Assembly (NCBI GenBank): GCA_025057315.1
Contig: JANWXW010000040.1
Location: forward strand, 33,495-97,494
DNA length: 64,000 nucleotides
Reading direction: 5' to 3'
Source of the DNA: Myxococcota bacterium
GTDB lineage: Bacteria; Myxococcota_A; Polyangia; Palsa-1104; JAEUJZ01
Position numbers and translations under genes: made by a program. How positions within the stretch are numbered: the stretch's first letter is position 1; the number at the start of each line of letters is the position of its first letter. The notes beneath the pieces are model-generated. The model had not been told where the DNA came from and ran no database searches. It saw only the letters and a list, made by a program, of their open reading frames with translations. Below are positions 1 to 9,852 of this stretch, piece after piece.

Positions 1-75
1 GCCTCCCGCTAGGCGTGCGGACCAGCAACCTGGCCAGGCCGAAGGGCTTGGTGCGGTAGGAGAAGGCCCAGCAAG

Positions 76-798
76 CTAGCCGTAGGTGCGCTGCAGGTAC
101 GATACGATGTCCTCGGATTCGTACAGGGCGGTGCCGGTGTTTTCGTCGACCAGGTAGGGCACCTGGACGCGCCCGCCGCGGGCCTGTAGCGCCGGACGGC
201 GGGCGCTGCCGGGGGCCACGTTGTGGCACAAAAAGTCCAGATCCAGCTCGTGCAGCACCTCGCGCACCTTGCGGCAGAAGGGGCAGGCCTCAAAGCCGTA
301 AAGGTGCAGCAGTTTGTCTGGCGGGGGTCGGTGTCGAGCGGCTTCCTGCACGCGGAGTCCCCGCGGCCGTACCGCGGAAGCCAACCTGGCCCCTAGGGTG
401 TTCAGCGGTCCCAACATACGGCTCAGCGCCCCGCGGCCCGGCCCGTAGGTGTCCAGCAGGTAGGTGATGATGTCCTCGGACTCATACATCGTGCGGCCGG
501 TGTTGGGGTCGACCAGAAACGGAACCTGCATCTTGCCGCCAAGCTGAAGGACGCGCTGGCGGTTGCGCGAGCCGCGGGCGCATGGGTGGCATAGGTAGGC
601 CAGGTCCATCTCCGAAAGCACCTCGCGCACTTTACGGCAGAAGGGGCAGGCCTCAAATTCATATAGCTCCAGGACCTGCTCCGGTTTTCGCGCTGGCCAG
701 CGAACGTACAGACCGCGGCCACCCCGCAGAAGAGAGACGATGGCGCAGTGGGCGTTGTTCAGCGTGGTCCTCATGCTTCTGGGCGGGCGAGCGCTCAC
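76..798 (-). CDS. Tandem GST N-terminal/glutaredoxin-fold protein
   Basis: A 240-residue protein holding two copies of a thioredoxin-fold domain of the glutathione S-transferase N-terminal/glutaredoxin type. Each copy has a CPFC redox motif (Cys51/Cys54 and Cys172/Cys175) in the context FEACPFCRKVREVL, followed by a cis-Pro strand (QVPFLVD, QVPYLVD) and an ESED(I) segment that in GSTs contacts glutathione. The copies are clearly homologous and joined by a linker of about 40 residues. No all-alpha GST C-terminal domain is present, so it is more likely a thiol-disulfide or deglutathionylation protein than a classical transferase. Known tandem GST_N proteins occur in bacteria and plants. The GTG start overlaps the stop of the upstream uracil-DNA glycosylase by 4 nt (GTGA), so the two are probably translated together. 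The substrate is unknown. Confidence 0.85.
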   Translation of the reverse strand: MSARPPRSMRTTLNNAHCAIVSLLRGGRGLYVRWPARKPEQVLELYEFEACPFCRKVREVLSEMDLAYLCHPCARGSRNRQRVLQLGGKMQVPFLVDPNTGRTMYESEDIITYLLDTYGPGRGALSRMLGPLNTLGARLASAVRPRGLRVQEAARHRPPPDKLLHLYGFEACPFCRKVREVLHELDLDFLCHNVAPGSARRPALQARGGRVQVPYLVDENTGTALYESEDIVSYLQRTYG

Positions 799-1520
799 AG
801 CCCAGCCACCTGCTTGGCATGGGCCAAGACCTCATCGAGCATGGCTGGGGTGAGGCGGCCGGTGAAGGTGTTCTGCTGCGACACATGGAAGCAATCGATG
901 AGCGGCAGGCCCCCTGTCTCGTCGTGTCGCGCGCCGTGACGGAAGGGCACTGCAGAGGGCCGCACTGGGGCCCCCTGCTCCCGCAGAGCCTGCAGGTATG
1001 CATCGTGGGCGATGCGTCCCAGCGCGACCACGACGCGCAGCCTGGGCAGCAGGGCTAGCTCGTGCAGCAAGTGCCGTCGGCAGGCCGAGCGCTCCTGGGC
1101 CGTCGGTCGGTTGCCCGGTGGGGCGCAGCGCACAGCCGAACAGATGTAGACGCCCCGCAGGGTGAGACCGTCGTTCGCGTGGACCGACCTCGGCTGGTTA
1201 CACAGCCCGGCCCGCCACAGCGCTGCATACAGGAAATCGCCGCTGCGGTCGCCAGTAAATACCCGTCCGGTGCGGTTGGCCCCGTGCGCCGCCGGGGCCA
1301 GGCCGACAAGGAGCAGCCGGGCCTCGGGGTCGCCAAAGCCGGGCACGGGCCGCCCCCAGTAGGACTGGCCTGCAAAGCGTCGGGGCGGCGCAGACGCCTC
1401 CCGGGCACAGTGCTGGCGCAGGCGTGGGCAGGCGGTACAGGCAATGATCTCCTCTGCCAGCGCCTGCAGGGAGTGCGGCGCTGGGGCAACCGCACCTGGG
1501 GCGTCCAGGGTGACGGGCAT
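795..1520 (-). CDS. Family 5 (UDGb-type) uracil-DNA glycosylase
   Basis: Removes uracil and other deaminated bases from DNA in base-excision repair. The 241-residue product has an N-terminal CTACPRLRQHC segment and later cysteines (RCAPPGNRP, SACRRH) expected to bind a 4Fe-4S cluster. Motif A, GLAPAAHGANRTGRVFTGD, matches family 5, where the usual catalytic polar residue of family 1 is replaced. Motif B is HVSQQNTFTGRL. The open frame runs far upstream through the queA promoter region, but similarity only begins around the ATG at 1520, which gives normal family length. It is divergent from queA (153 bp between them) and its stop overlaps the start of the downstream tandem GST-N gene. Confidence 0.88.
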   Translation of the reverse strand: MPVTLDAPGAVAPAPHSLQALAEEIIACTACPRLRQHCAREASAPPRRFAGQSYWGRPVPGFGDPEARLLLVGLAPAAHGANRTGRVFTGDRSGDFLYAALWRAGLCNQPRSVHANDGLTLRGVYICSAVRCAPPGNRPTAQERSACRRHLLHELALLPRLRVVVALGRIAHDAYLQALREQGAPVRPSAVPFRHGARHDETGGLPLIDCFHVSQQNTFTGRLTPAMLDEVLAHAKQVAGL

Positions 1521-1673
1521 GGGGCTCGATATAGCAGAGCTGCCCCCCTGCGGCCAGCCTTGGGGAGTGCGGAGCTCGCTGGTCTGGACCCTGCTCGGGG
1601 AAGGCTTGTGCCCGCCGGCCCAGGCGCGGTGCCGCCTTCCGGGCACAATGGACCGCCGCCCTGGACTTCGGCT

Positions 1674-3925
<2,252 letters not shown>

Positions 3926-4165
3926 GCGAGCCCTGGGGCCAGATAGACCCTTGTCCTCAACCAACAGGACAGGCTGCCCGACCTAGTTCCTCCGTGATCC
4001 GTCTTGCGTTTCCAGAATAGATGCTCAGAGCCAGGGACAAGATCTCTCCCTAGATGGCCCGACGAGCGAGCAGTGGCTGGTCCGTTGCACGATGGGCACG
4101 CTGGCTGTCTTTTTCTCGAGGCGTCCCTAGGTTGATGCTTCCCCTAACAGTGCAGATAGCAGTGT

Positions 4166-4190
4166 AGGAAACGCGCCTTGGTTGTTTCCT
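4166..4190 (+). terminator. Hairpin followed by AATTT, terminator-like
   Basis: AGGAAAC (4166-4172) is perfectly complementary to GTTTCCT (4184-4190) with an 11-nt loop, and AATTTA follows. It could end the queA-tgt transcript, or form part of a structured leader of the MBOAT gene. The stem is only 7 bp and the T-rich stretch is short, so the call is weak. Confidence 0.35.
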
Positions 4191-4199
4191 AATTTACCC

Positions 4200-4216
4200 C
4201 CTTGCGGGGGGCAAGG
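4200..4216 (+). promoter_or_regulatory. Second hairpin in MBOAT leader region
   Basis: CCTTGC (4200-4205) pairs perfectly with GCAAGG (4211-4216) around a GGGGG loop. The sequence CCTTG also occurs in the loop of the preceding hairpin (4176-4180), so CAAGG could pair with either copy. That is an attenuator-like arrangement, but the shared block is only 5 nt and may be chance. Confidence 0.3.
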
Positions 4217-4437
4217 TTGGACGCACGCCCCCCTAGCAGACCTTCACATCGAGTGGAGGCATGGCTCCGGCCTCGGTTCAGCGTGACCGAGGCGCATAGG
4301 GGAGATCGACTGCCCCGACTTTTCCTCAGGGGACAGGGTGGCCGGTCGCCCTGTCGTGGGCTGTGGCGAGCTGCTACAGCGCTCCAGACCGGCTGCCGAT
4401 GCTTGGGGCGGCCCCACCATCTGAAGGCCCCGGTCCC

Positions 4438-6096
4438 ATGAACTACAACTCATATTCATTTTGGCTTTTTTACCTGGCTGTACTGGTCCTCTACTGGCGA
4501 CTCGATCACCGACGCCAGAACAAGCTCATGCTGGTGGCCAGCTATGTCTTTTATGGGTTCTGGGACTACCGCTTTCTGTTTCTTATTCTTCTTTCTACGG
4601 TTATCGATTTCATCGGTGGCCTTGGCGTTGCAGGCATCGAGCTGCCGCGGCGGCGGCTGCGTGGCCTGGGGGTGTTTCTGGTCGCCAGCGCGTTGCTTCT
4701 GTGCGGTGGCGTGCGCTATGCCGAACTATGGCAGGGCTTGCTGCGGCTGGATGGAGCGCAGATGCTCTCGGCGCTGCCGACGGGCCTGCGCGACCTCGCC
4801 GTGCCAATCGGTACGGCCGCTGTGGCCCTGGTTTATGGCGCGCTGCTGCCCCACCTATACCGGTTGCCTGCCGAACACCGTCGCCGCTGCTTCCTCGCCA
4901 TCAGCATGGTGGCAAATCTGGTCATTTTGGGCTTCTTCAAATACTGCGACTTCTTCATCGCCAGCCTGCATGGGCTGCTGTCTGCCCTGGGCCTACCGGT
5001 GAGTCTGAGCACGCTGGGGATTCTGTTGCCAGCGGGCATCAGCTTTTACACCTTCCAGGCGATGAGCTACACCATCGACATTTACCGCAACGAGGTCGCC
5101 CCTACCGACGACTTCGCCGATTTTGCCCTATTTGTCTGCTTCTTCCCGCATCTGGTGGCGGGGCCGATCATGCGCGCCCACACGCTGTTGCCGCAGGTGG
5201 TGCAGCCGCGCCGTCTCCAGCCCGGTGCCGTTGAGGAAGGCGCGGTGCTCGTTGGCCTGGGCCTGTTTAAGAAGATCGTCATCGCCGACAACATGGCACC
5301 TATTGCCAACGCGGTCTTCTTTCGATTTGCTGAAGGCAAATGGATGGACATGAGTGGTGCCGAGGCCCTGGCTGGAGTGTATGCCTTCGCCTTCCAGATT
5401 TATGGTGACTTCTCTGGCTATTCCAGCATCGCGCGCGGCATTTCCAAGTGGTTGGGGTTCGAGCTGGTGCAGAACTTCCGCATGCCTTACCTGGCAACTA
5501 GCCCGAGCGACTTCTGGCGCCGCTGGCACATCAGCCTCTCCTCCTGGCTACGGGATTACCTGTACATCCCGCTCGGTGGCAACCGAGGCGGCGCGCGCCG
5601 GCAGTACCGAAATCTGATGCTCACCATGCTGCTTGGTGGGCTGTGGCATGGGGCGAGCTGGACCTTTGTAGCCTGGGGTTTTTACCATGGCCTTCTGCTG
5701 TGCCTGTTTCGCCTGTTCCGCATCCCCGATGCAGTCAGCGGCGTGGGCTGGATTGCCGGTGCGCGGCGCCTGGGGCGTGTGGTGCTCATGTTCCACTTGA
5801 CCTGCATTGGATGGCTATTGTTCCGGGCAGATACATTCTCAACTGCATGGAACCTGGCCGTGCTGGTACTAACCCGGTTCACAGTGACGCCAATGTTCCT
5901 GTCGGCCATGGCCACCATCGCCTTTTACAACCTTGTGCTGTTCTTGCTGGAGTGGGCTCTCGATGGCGAGAACCGGATCGAGCGGCTTCTAGATGCGGCC
6001 TGGCCGGTTCAGGGTGCAGCCTACGCTTACGTGGTTTTGATGATCCTTCTTTTCCATGCTGGACAGGCCTATGAATTCATCTACTTCCAGTTCTAA
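4438..6096 (+). CDS. MBOAT-family membrane O-acyltransferase (AlgI-like)
   Basis: A 552-residue polytopic inner-membrane protein of the AlgI/DltB branch of membrane-bound O-acyltransferases, which move acyl groups (usually acetyl) across the membrane to an extracellular polysaccharide or other acceptor. Diagnostic segments include NYNSYSFWLFY and VASYVFYGFWDYRFLFLI at the N-terminus, SFYTFQAMSYTIDIYR, the conserved FPHLVAGPIMR, YGDFSGYSSIARG, SDFWRRWHISLSSWLRDY and GGLWHGASWTFVAWGFYHG, which carries the catalytic His. The ATG at 4438 gives the canonical N-terminus; earlier in-frame codons add only non-membrane sequence. The 3' end overlaps the SGNH-like gene by 26 nt, so the two form an acylation pair. 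No alginate or exopolysaccharide synthase genes adjoin, so the acceptor is unknown. Confidence 0.93.
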   Translation: MNYNSYSFWLFYLAVLVLYWRLDHRRQNKLMLVASYVFYGFWDYRFLFLILLSTVIDFIGGLGVAGIELPRRRLRGLGVFLVASALLLCGGVRYAELWQGLLRLDGAQMLSALPTGLRDLAVPIGTAAVALVYGALLPHLYRLPAEHRRRCFLAISMVANLVILGFFKYCDFFIASLHGLLSALGLPVSLSTLGILLPAGISFYTFQAMSYTIDIYRNEVAPTDDFADFALFVCFFPHLVAGPIMRAHTLLPQVVQPRRLQPGAVEEGAVLVGLGLFKKIVIADNMAPIANAVFFRFAEGKWMDMSGAEALAGVYAFAFQIYGDFSGYSSIARGISKWLGFELVQNFRMPYLATSPSDFWRRWHISLSSWLRDYLYIPLGGNRGGARRQYRNLMLTMLLGGLWHGASWTFVAWGFYHGLLLCLFRLFRIPDAVSGVGWIAGARRLGRVVLMFHLTCIGWLLFRADTFSTAWNLAVLVLTRFTVTPMFLSAMATIAFYNLVLFLLEWALDGENRIERLLDAAWPVQGAAYAYVVLMILLFHAGQAYEFIYFQF

Positions 6097-7081
6097 CCGT
6101 GGTGGACGGCACCGCAGGTGCCTGCTGGCCCTGGGCGTGCTTGCGGCTTCTCTCCTCTTGCTAGAGATCTTTACGCGTACGTGGCTGTTTTCGGCATCGA
6201 AGGACTTCCGTCGGTTCGCCACCTACGACGAGCGGGCGCGGCGGCTGGTGGAATCCGATGGGTTTCGCGTGGCTTTGGTGGGCAACTCGGCCACCGACCG
6301 CGGTGTGGATGCTGCTGTGTTCCGCGAAGCCCTGCAGCATGCCATCGGGCATAGCATCGCTACCGATCTGTTCGTTGCCGATCGCTCCCGCATCAACACC
6401 TGGCACTTCATCCTGGAGCGGTATTTTTTCAGCCAAGGCCGGCAGCCCGACCTGGTGCTCCTCACCTTCTACGAGAACGACCTGGAGGACGGAAATCCCA
6501 TCGAGATCGGCCGGCTGGCACAGTTTTTTACCACGGTGCGGGATTGGCCTGAGGTCTTCCGCCTGGACTTGCCAGATTTGAACCAGCGCGCCGAGTTCCT
6601 GCTGGCCTCCGTCTGGGCCACCTTCGCGGCCCGTGAGCGAATCAAGGAGCGGGCGCTAGGCGCTCTTATCCCCGGATACAAGCCGTTTGCCGAGCACGTC
6701 AATGACGTCAACTACCGACACCAGGCTGCCCAGGCGGGTCCCGTACGCTCGGGCAGCCTGCGCGCGCTCCGGCGTCTCATCGACCGTGCCCAGCAGACCG
6801 GCGTGAGACTGTGCTTTGTTGCATATCCCACCATCCCTTCCCAGCCCTACGAGGTCAACCCCTCGGTGGTCGCCCTGATTCGTGCCTCCGGCATGGATTA
6901 CCTGGACCTACGTCGAACCACTGTCCTGCCGGCGCGCCTGTATGCAGACGAGGTTCATCTCAGCGAGCAGGGACGGCCCATCTTTAGCCGCCTGCTGGCC
7001 GATGCGCTGGCCCCGCTTCTTGCCCGACAGGGGCCCTCGCTGCCCCGGCAGGCGCGTCGTCGCCCCTCAACGCTGCGCTGA
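6071..7081 (+). CDS. SGNH/GDSL-like membrane-anchored acyl esterase or transferase
   Basis: A 336-residue protein with an N-terminal signal anchor (CLLALGVLAASLLLLEIF) and a periplasmic domain with SGNH-hydrolase traits: VALVGNSATDRGVDA (block I, Ser in GNS) and ADEVHLSEQG near the C-terminus (block V Asp-x-x-His). This is the AlgX/AlgJ-type partner layout, in which an MBOAT protein moves the acyl group and the SGNH protein transfers it. It begins inside the MBOAT gene; ATG 6071 is preferred over 6056 because a GGACAGG stretch precedes it. Specific function is inferred from context, not shown. Confidence 0.75.
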   Translation: MNSSTSSSNRGGRHRRCLLALGVLAASLLLLEIFTRTWLFSASKDFRRFATYDERARRLVESDGFRVALVGNSATDRGVDAAVFREALQHAIGHSIATDLFVADRSRINTWHFILERYFFSQGRQPDLVLLTFYENDLEDGNPIEIGRLAQFFTTVRDWPEVFRLDLPDLNQRAEFLLASVWATFAARERIKERALGALIPGYKPFAEHVNDVNYRHQAAQAGPVRSGSLRALRRLIDRAQQTGVRLCFVAYPTIPSQPYEVNPSVVALIRASGMDYLDLRRTTVLPARLYADEVHLSEQGRPIFSRLLADALAPLLARQGPSLPRQARRRPSTLR

Positions 7082-7102
7082 GCGTGTACCATATGGCCCC
7101 CC

Positions 7103-7948
7103 ATGAGCATGAGCGAGCCTGCCGATTTGGCTGCCGACACTGCGGTGCAACCGCTCAGCGACGCACCAGGCCGCTATACCGCCCACCTACCCGAAGCATG
7201 GAACTACCTGACCCCCTCTGGGGGGGTGCTGATGACCGTGGCCCTGCGTGCCATGCAGGCGGAGGTTCCCCAGCTGCGGCCCGTTTCCGCCACAGCGCTG
7301 TTTTGCTCGCCGGTGCCGGCGGGCCCGCTGGACATCCGCGTGAAGGTTTTGCGCCATGGCCGCGTCGCCGCGCAGCTCCGTGCTCACCTCGCGTCTTCGA
7401 GGGCACCGGGTCCAGGGTTGGAGGTGTCCGCGACGTTTGCGCGGCAACTGGAGGGTCCCTGCGGCACCTTTGTTGCCATGCCTGCTGATATCGCGCCTCC
7501 CGCCGCCTCTCGCGTCCCACCGGATGAACAGCGTCCCTGGAGGCCAAACTTTCTGCGCAACTTCGACTGGCGGGTAGGTCTTGGATATGTTCAAGGTGAA
7601 CAGTGGGCACCCGCTGCGCCGCGGCACGCACGCTGGTACCGGTACCGAGTGCCCCAGCGGCTCGCCGACGGCCGCCTGGATCCGCTGTGCATTCCGCCCA
7701 TCGCCGATACCATGCCTGCGGCGCTGGCGATGGCGCTGGGGTCGGAGCGGCGCTTTTATGCTCCCAGCCTCGACCTGACCGTGCATTTTCTGGCCGATAC
7801 GACCCATGAGTGGCTGTGTGCCCACAGCACCTGCCGCGCCGCCAGGTCAGGCTACGCCACCGCCGACGTGGAGATCTGGGACAACACCGGGCATCTGGTG
7901 GCCTTCGGCACGCAGATGATGCTGCTCAAGGCCCCCCGCGCCGGCTAG
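7103..7948 (+). CDS. Acyl-CoA thioesterase family protein (double hot-dog)
   Basis: A 281-residue protein resembling TesB-like/4HBT_3 thioesterases: N-terminal half with PEAWNYLTPSGGVLMTVALRA and a hot-dog strand pattern, C-terminal half with PSLDLTVHFLADT, AHSTCRAARSGYATADVEIW and GHLVAFGTQMML, the usual C-terminal signature of the second hot-dog fold. Family members hydrolyse acyl-CoA or related thioesters. It follows the MBOAT/SGNH pair by 21 nt on the same strand and precedes the DUF971 gene, so it may share a transcript with them. The substrate cannot be read from the sequence. Confidence 0.8.
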   Translation: MSMSEPADLAADTAVQPLSDAPGRYTAHLPEAWNYLTPSGGVLMTVALRAMQAEVPQLRPVSATALFCSPVPAGPLDIRVKVLRHGRVAAQLRAHLASSRAPGPGLEVSATFARQLEGPCGTFVAMPADIAPPAASRVPPDEQRPWRPNFLRNFDWRVGLGYVQGEQWAPAAPRHARWYRYRVPQRLADGRLDPLCIPPIADTMPAALAMALGSERRFYAPSLDLTVHFLADTTHEWLCAHSTCRAARSGYATADVEIWDNTGHLVAFGTQMMLLKAPRAG

Positions 7949-7994
7949 GTGAGTGCAGTTGCCTCGCGCCAGCTCTCGTGCCATGGTGGAACCA

Positions 7995-8327
7995 ATGCCA
8001 CTGCCGCAGGAGATCATCGGTTTAGGGCGACCCGAGATCACGCTGGTGTGGGAGGATGAGCACCGCACGGTGTACCGTGCACGCGATTTGCGCCTTCGCT
8101 GTCGCTGCGCGCATTGCGTTGAGGAAACCAGTGGCGCTCCGCTGCTCGATCCAGCCACGGTTCCGCCAGACGTCGTGGCCCGCCACATCGAGCTGGTTGG
8201 CCAGTATGCAATCCACATTCGCTGGTCCGATGGGCACGATACCGGTATCTACAGCTTCCGTTCGCTCCGCGAGAACTGCCCCTGCGCCACATGTCAGGCC
8301 GCTCGCGATAGGAGCCCACGCCGCTGA
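7995..8327 (+). CDS. DUF971 (gamma-butyrobetaine hydroxylase N-terminal-like) protein
   Basis: A small soluble protein of about 110 residues with the DUF971 fold. It has the LRLRCRCAHCVEE segment, then HIRWSDGHDTGIYSFRSLR and ENCPCATC. The paired cysteines (CRCAHC, CPCATC) fit a metal-binding site like that of the gamma-butyrobetaine hydroxylase N-terminal domain. DUF971 proteins are often encoded near Mrp/ApbC Fe-S proteins and their exact role is open. The ATG at 7995 follows a GGTGGA stretch at good distance and gives family length; GTG 7953 and ATG 7983 are alternatives. Confidence 0.82.
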   Translation: MPLPQEIIGLGRPEITLVWEDEHRTVYRARDLRLRCRCAHCVEETSGAPLLDPATVPPDVVARHIELVGQYAIHIRWSDGHDTGIYSFRSLRENCPCATCQAARDRSPRR

Positions 8328-8338
8328 CCCGCCGGGCC

Positions 8339-9514
8339 GTGTATCCTGTCCTCAAACTACATAAGAATCTAGCGGCAGCTCTCCGCGGCGGGCACCCCTG
8401 GGTCTACCGCGAGGCGTTGTGCCCCTTCGCGCCGCTGCCGAGCGGACAGGTGGTTGACATCCACGACCGCACAGGCTGCTTTGTCGCCCGCGGCGTCTAC
8501 GATGCCTCCTCGCCGATCGCCGTGCGTGTCTTTACACTCGACCCCGGTGAGGAGGTGGACGAGGCCCTCCTTGGGCGGCGGCTTGCTGCTGCCCTGCGCA
8601 GCCGGCAAGGCCTGCTCGATCTCCGCACGACCAGCGCCTTCCGTCTGTGCAACGGCGAGGGCGACTTTCTACCCGGCATCGTGCTGGATGTCTATGCCGA
8701 GGTCGCTGTGTTGCGTCTGGAAGGGGAAGGAGCACGTGCCCTGCGCGCCCCCCTGTGTCGGGCCCTGATGCCGCTGCTAGAGGACATCGGCGTGCGCACG
8801 CTCTATGAACGCAGTCCGGACCTGCCCGGGCAGCTCCTTCATGGACCACCGCCTCCAGCGGAGGTTGTGGTGCGCGAGCATGGTGTCTTGCTCGCGGTAG
8901 ACATAGTTTGCGGACAGAAAACTGGGTTGTTCCTCGACCAGCGCGAGAGCCGGCTGTTGGTGCGCCAGGTGGCACGCGGCCTGACGGTGTGGAACGGCTT
9001 CTGCTATACAGGTGGCTTCTCCCTGCAAGCGGCCCTGGGGGGCGCACGCAGCGTCGTCAGCGTCGACACAGCGGAGCCGGCGTTGGCGGCAGCTCGACGC
9101 AATTTCACGCTCAACAATCTGCCGCTGGATCCACAGCGCTTCCCTTTCCTTTGTGAAGATGTCTTTGCCCACCTGCGGCGTGGCGCAGCGATGGGACTGA
9201 CCTATGACCTGGTCATCGTCGACCCACCGAGCTTTGCGCCCTCGCAGGCTGCCCTCTTGCGGGCGCTGCCTGCCTACCAGAAGCTGCTCGCACTGGCCAT
9301 GGGAGCTGTCTCGGCTGGAGGGCTTCTGGCGGCCAGCTCCTGCTCAAGCCATGTCAGCTTGGAGGCGTTTCTGACCGTGATTGGCCAGGCTGCCTCGCGT
9401 TGCCGGCGCCGCTGTCGTCTGCTGGAAGTCCGTGGTCAGCCGGCGGACCACCCGAGCCTGCCTCTGTTTCCCGAAGGGCGGTACCTCAAGTTCGTGCTCT
9501 GTCGTCTGGATTGA
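8339..9514 (+). CDS. RlmI/RlmK-like class I SAM-dependent rRNA methyltransferase
   Basis: A 391-residue product with an N-terminal PUA-like RNA-binding domain (LRGGHPWVYREA, GQVVDIHDRTGCFVARGVYD), a central EEHD-type segment and a C-terminal Rossmann methyltransferase. Motif I is VWNGFCYTGGFSLQAALGGA, motif IV is DLVIVDPPSFA, and the catalytic-Cys region is AASSCSSHVS, as in the E. coli 23S rRNA m5C1962 enzyme RlmI. The GTG start lies 11 nt after the DUF971 stop. The exact rRNA position is inferred from the family. Confidence 0.88.
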   Translation: MYPVLKLHKNLAAALRGGHPWVYREALCPFAPLPSGQVVDIHDRTGCFVARGVYDASSPIAVRVFTLDPGEEVDEALLGRRLAAALRSRQGLLDLRTTSAFRLCNGEGDFLPGIVLDVYAEVAVLRLEGEGARALRAPLCRALMPLLEDIGVRTLYERSPDLPGQLLHGPPPPAEVVVREHGVLLAVDIVCGQKTGLFLDQRESRLLVRQVARGLTVWNGFCYTGGFSLQAALGGARSVVSVDTAEPALAAARRNFTLNNLPLDPQRFPFLCEDVFAHLRRGAAMGLTYDLVIVDPPSFAPSQAALLRALPAYQKLLALAMGAVSAGGLLAASSCSSHVSLEAFLTVIGQAASRCRRRCRLLEVRGQPADHPSLPLFPEGRYLKFVLCRLD

Positions 9515-9852
9515 TACCAGGGCTCGCGTTCGACCTGCCGATCCTGGCATAAGCAACCAAGCTCATCGCTGTCCAGAGCCGATGCTGACCCTGGTCGGTA
9601 TTCTTGGCGGATGGCGCTGCGACCGTGCTGGGCGGCGTCCTATAAGTTAAGTTGCCATCGCGGTGGGGGCCTGCAACGGATGCCGCCAGCAAACAGATAG
9701 TGGGTGGCTTTATGTTGGGCGAGGGCTGTTTGGGTGAGCACCGCGAGCCAGCGCATGGGACAGCGTGCGCGGCACGGCGAGGGAGCCGAGCCAGACCAGC
9801 GCCACAGCAAGACTCGAGCAGACAAGGGTGCATCTTGCCTGCGACATGTCCT
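9515..9852. other. 338-nt gene-free interval between convergent genes
   Basis: Lies between the 3' ends of the rRNA methyltransferase gene and the DUF2079 gene. Overlapping frames on both strands show no domain. No strong hairpin with a T-tract was seen. Probably a terminator and spacer region. Confidence 0.45.

Larger units (their letters stand above)
3926..4437. other. 512-nt gene-free interval between tgt and MBOAT gene
   Basis: No convincing coding frame. Base composition is visibly less GC-rich than the flanking genes. It contains two small inverted repeats (4166-4190 and 4200-4216, listed separately) about 220-270 nt before the MBOAT start, so it may hold the tgt terminator, the MBOAT promoter and a structured leader. 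A 79-residue frame at 4202-4441 has no recognisable domain and was not called. Confidence 0.5.
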
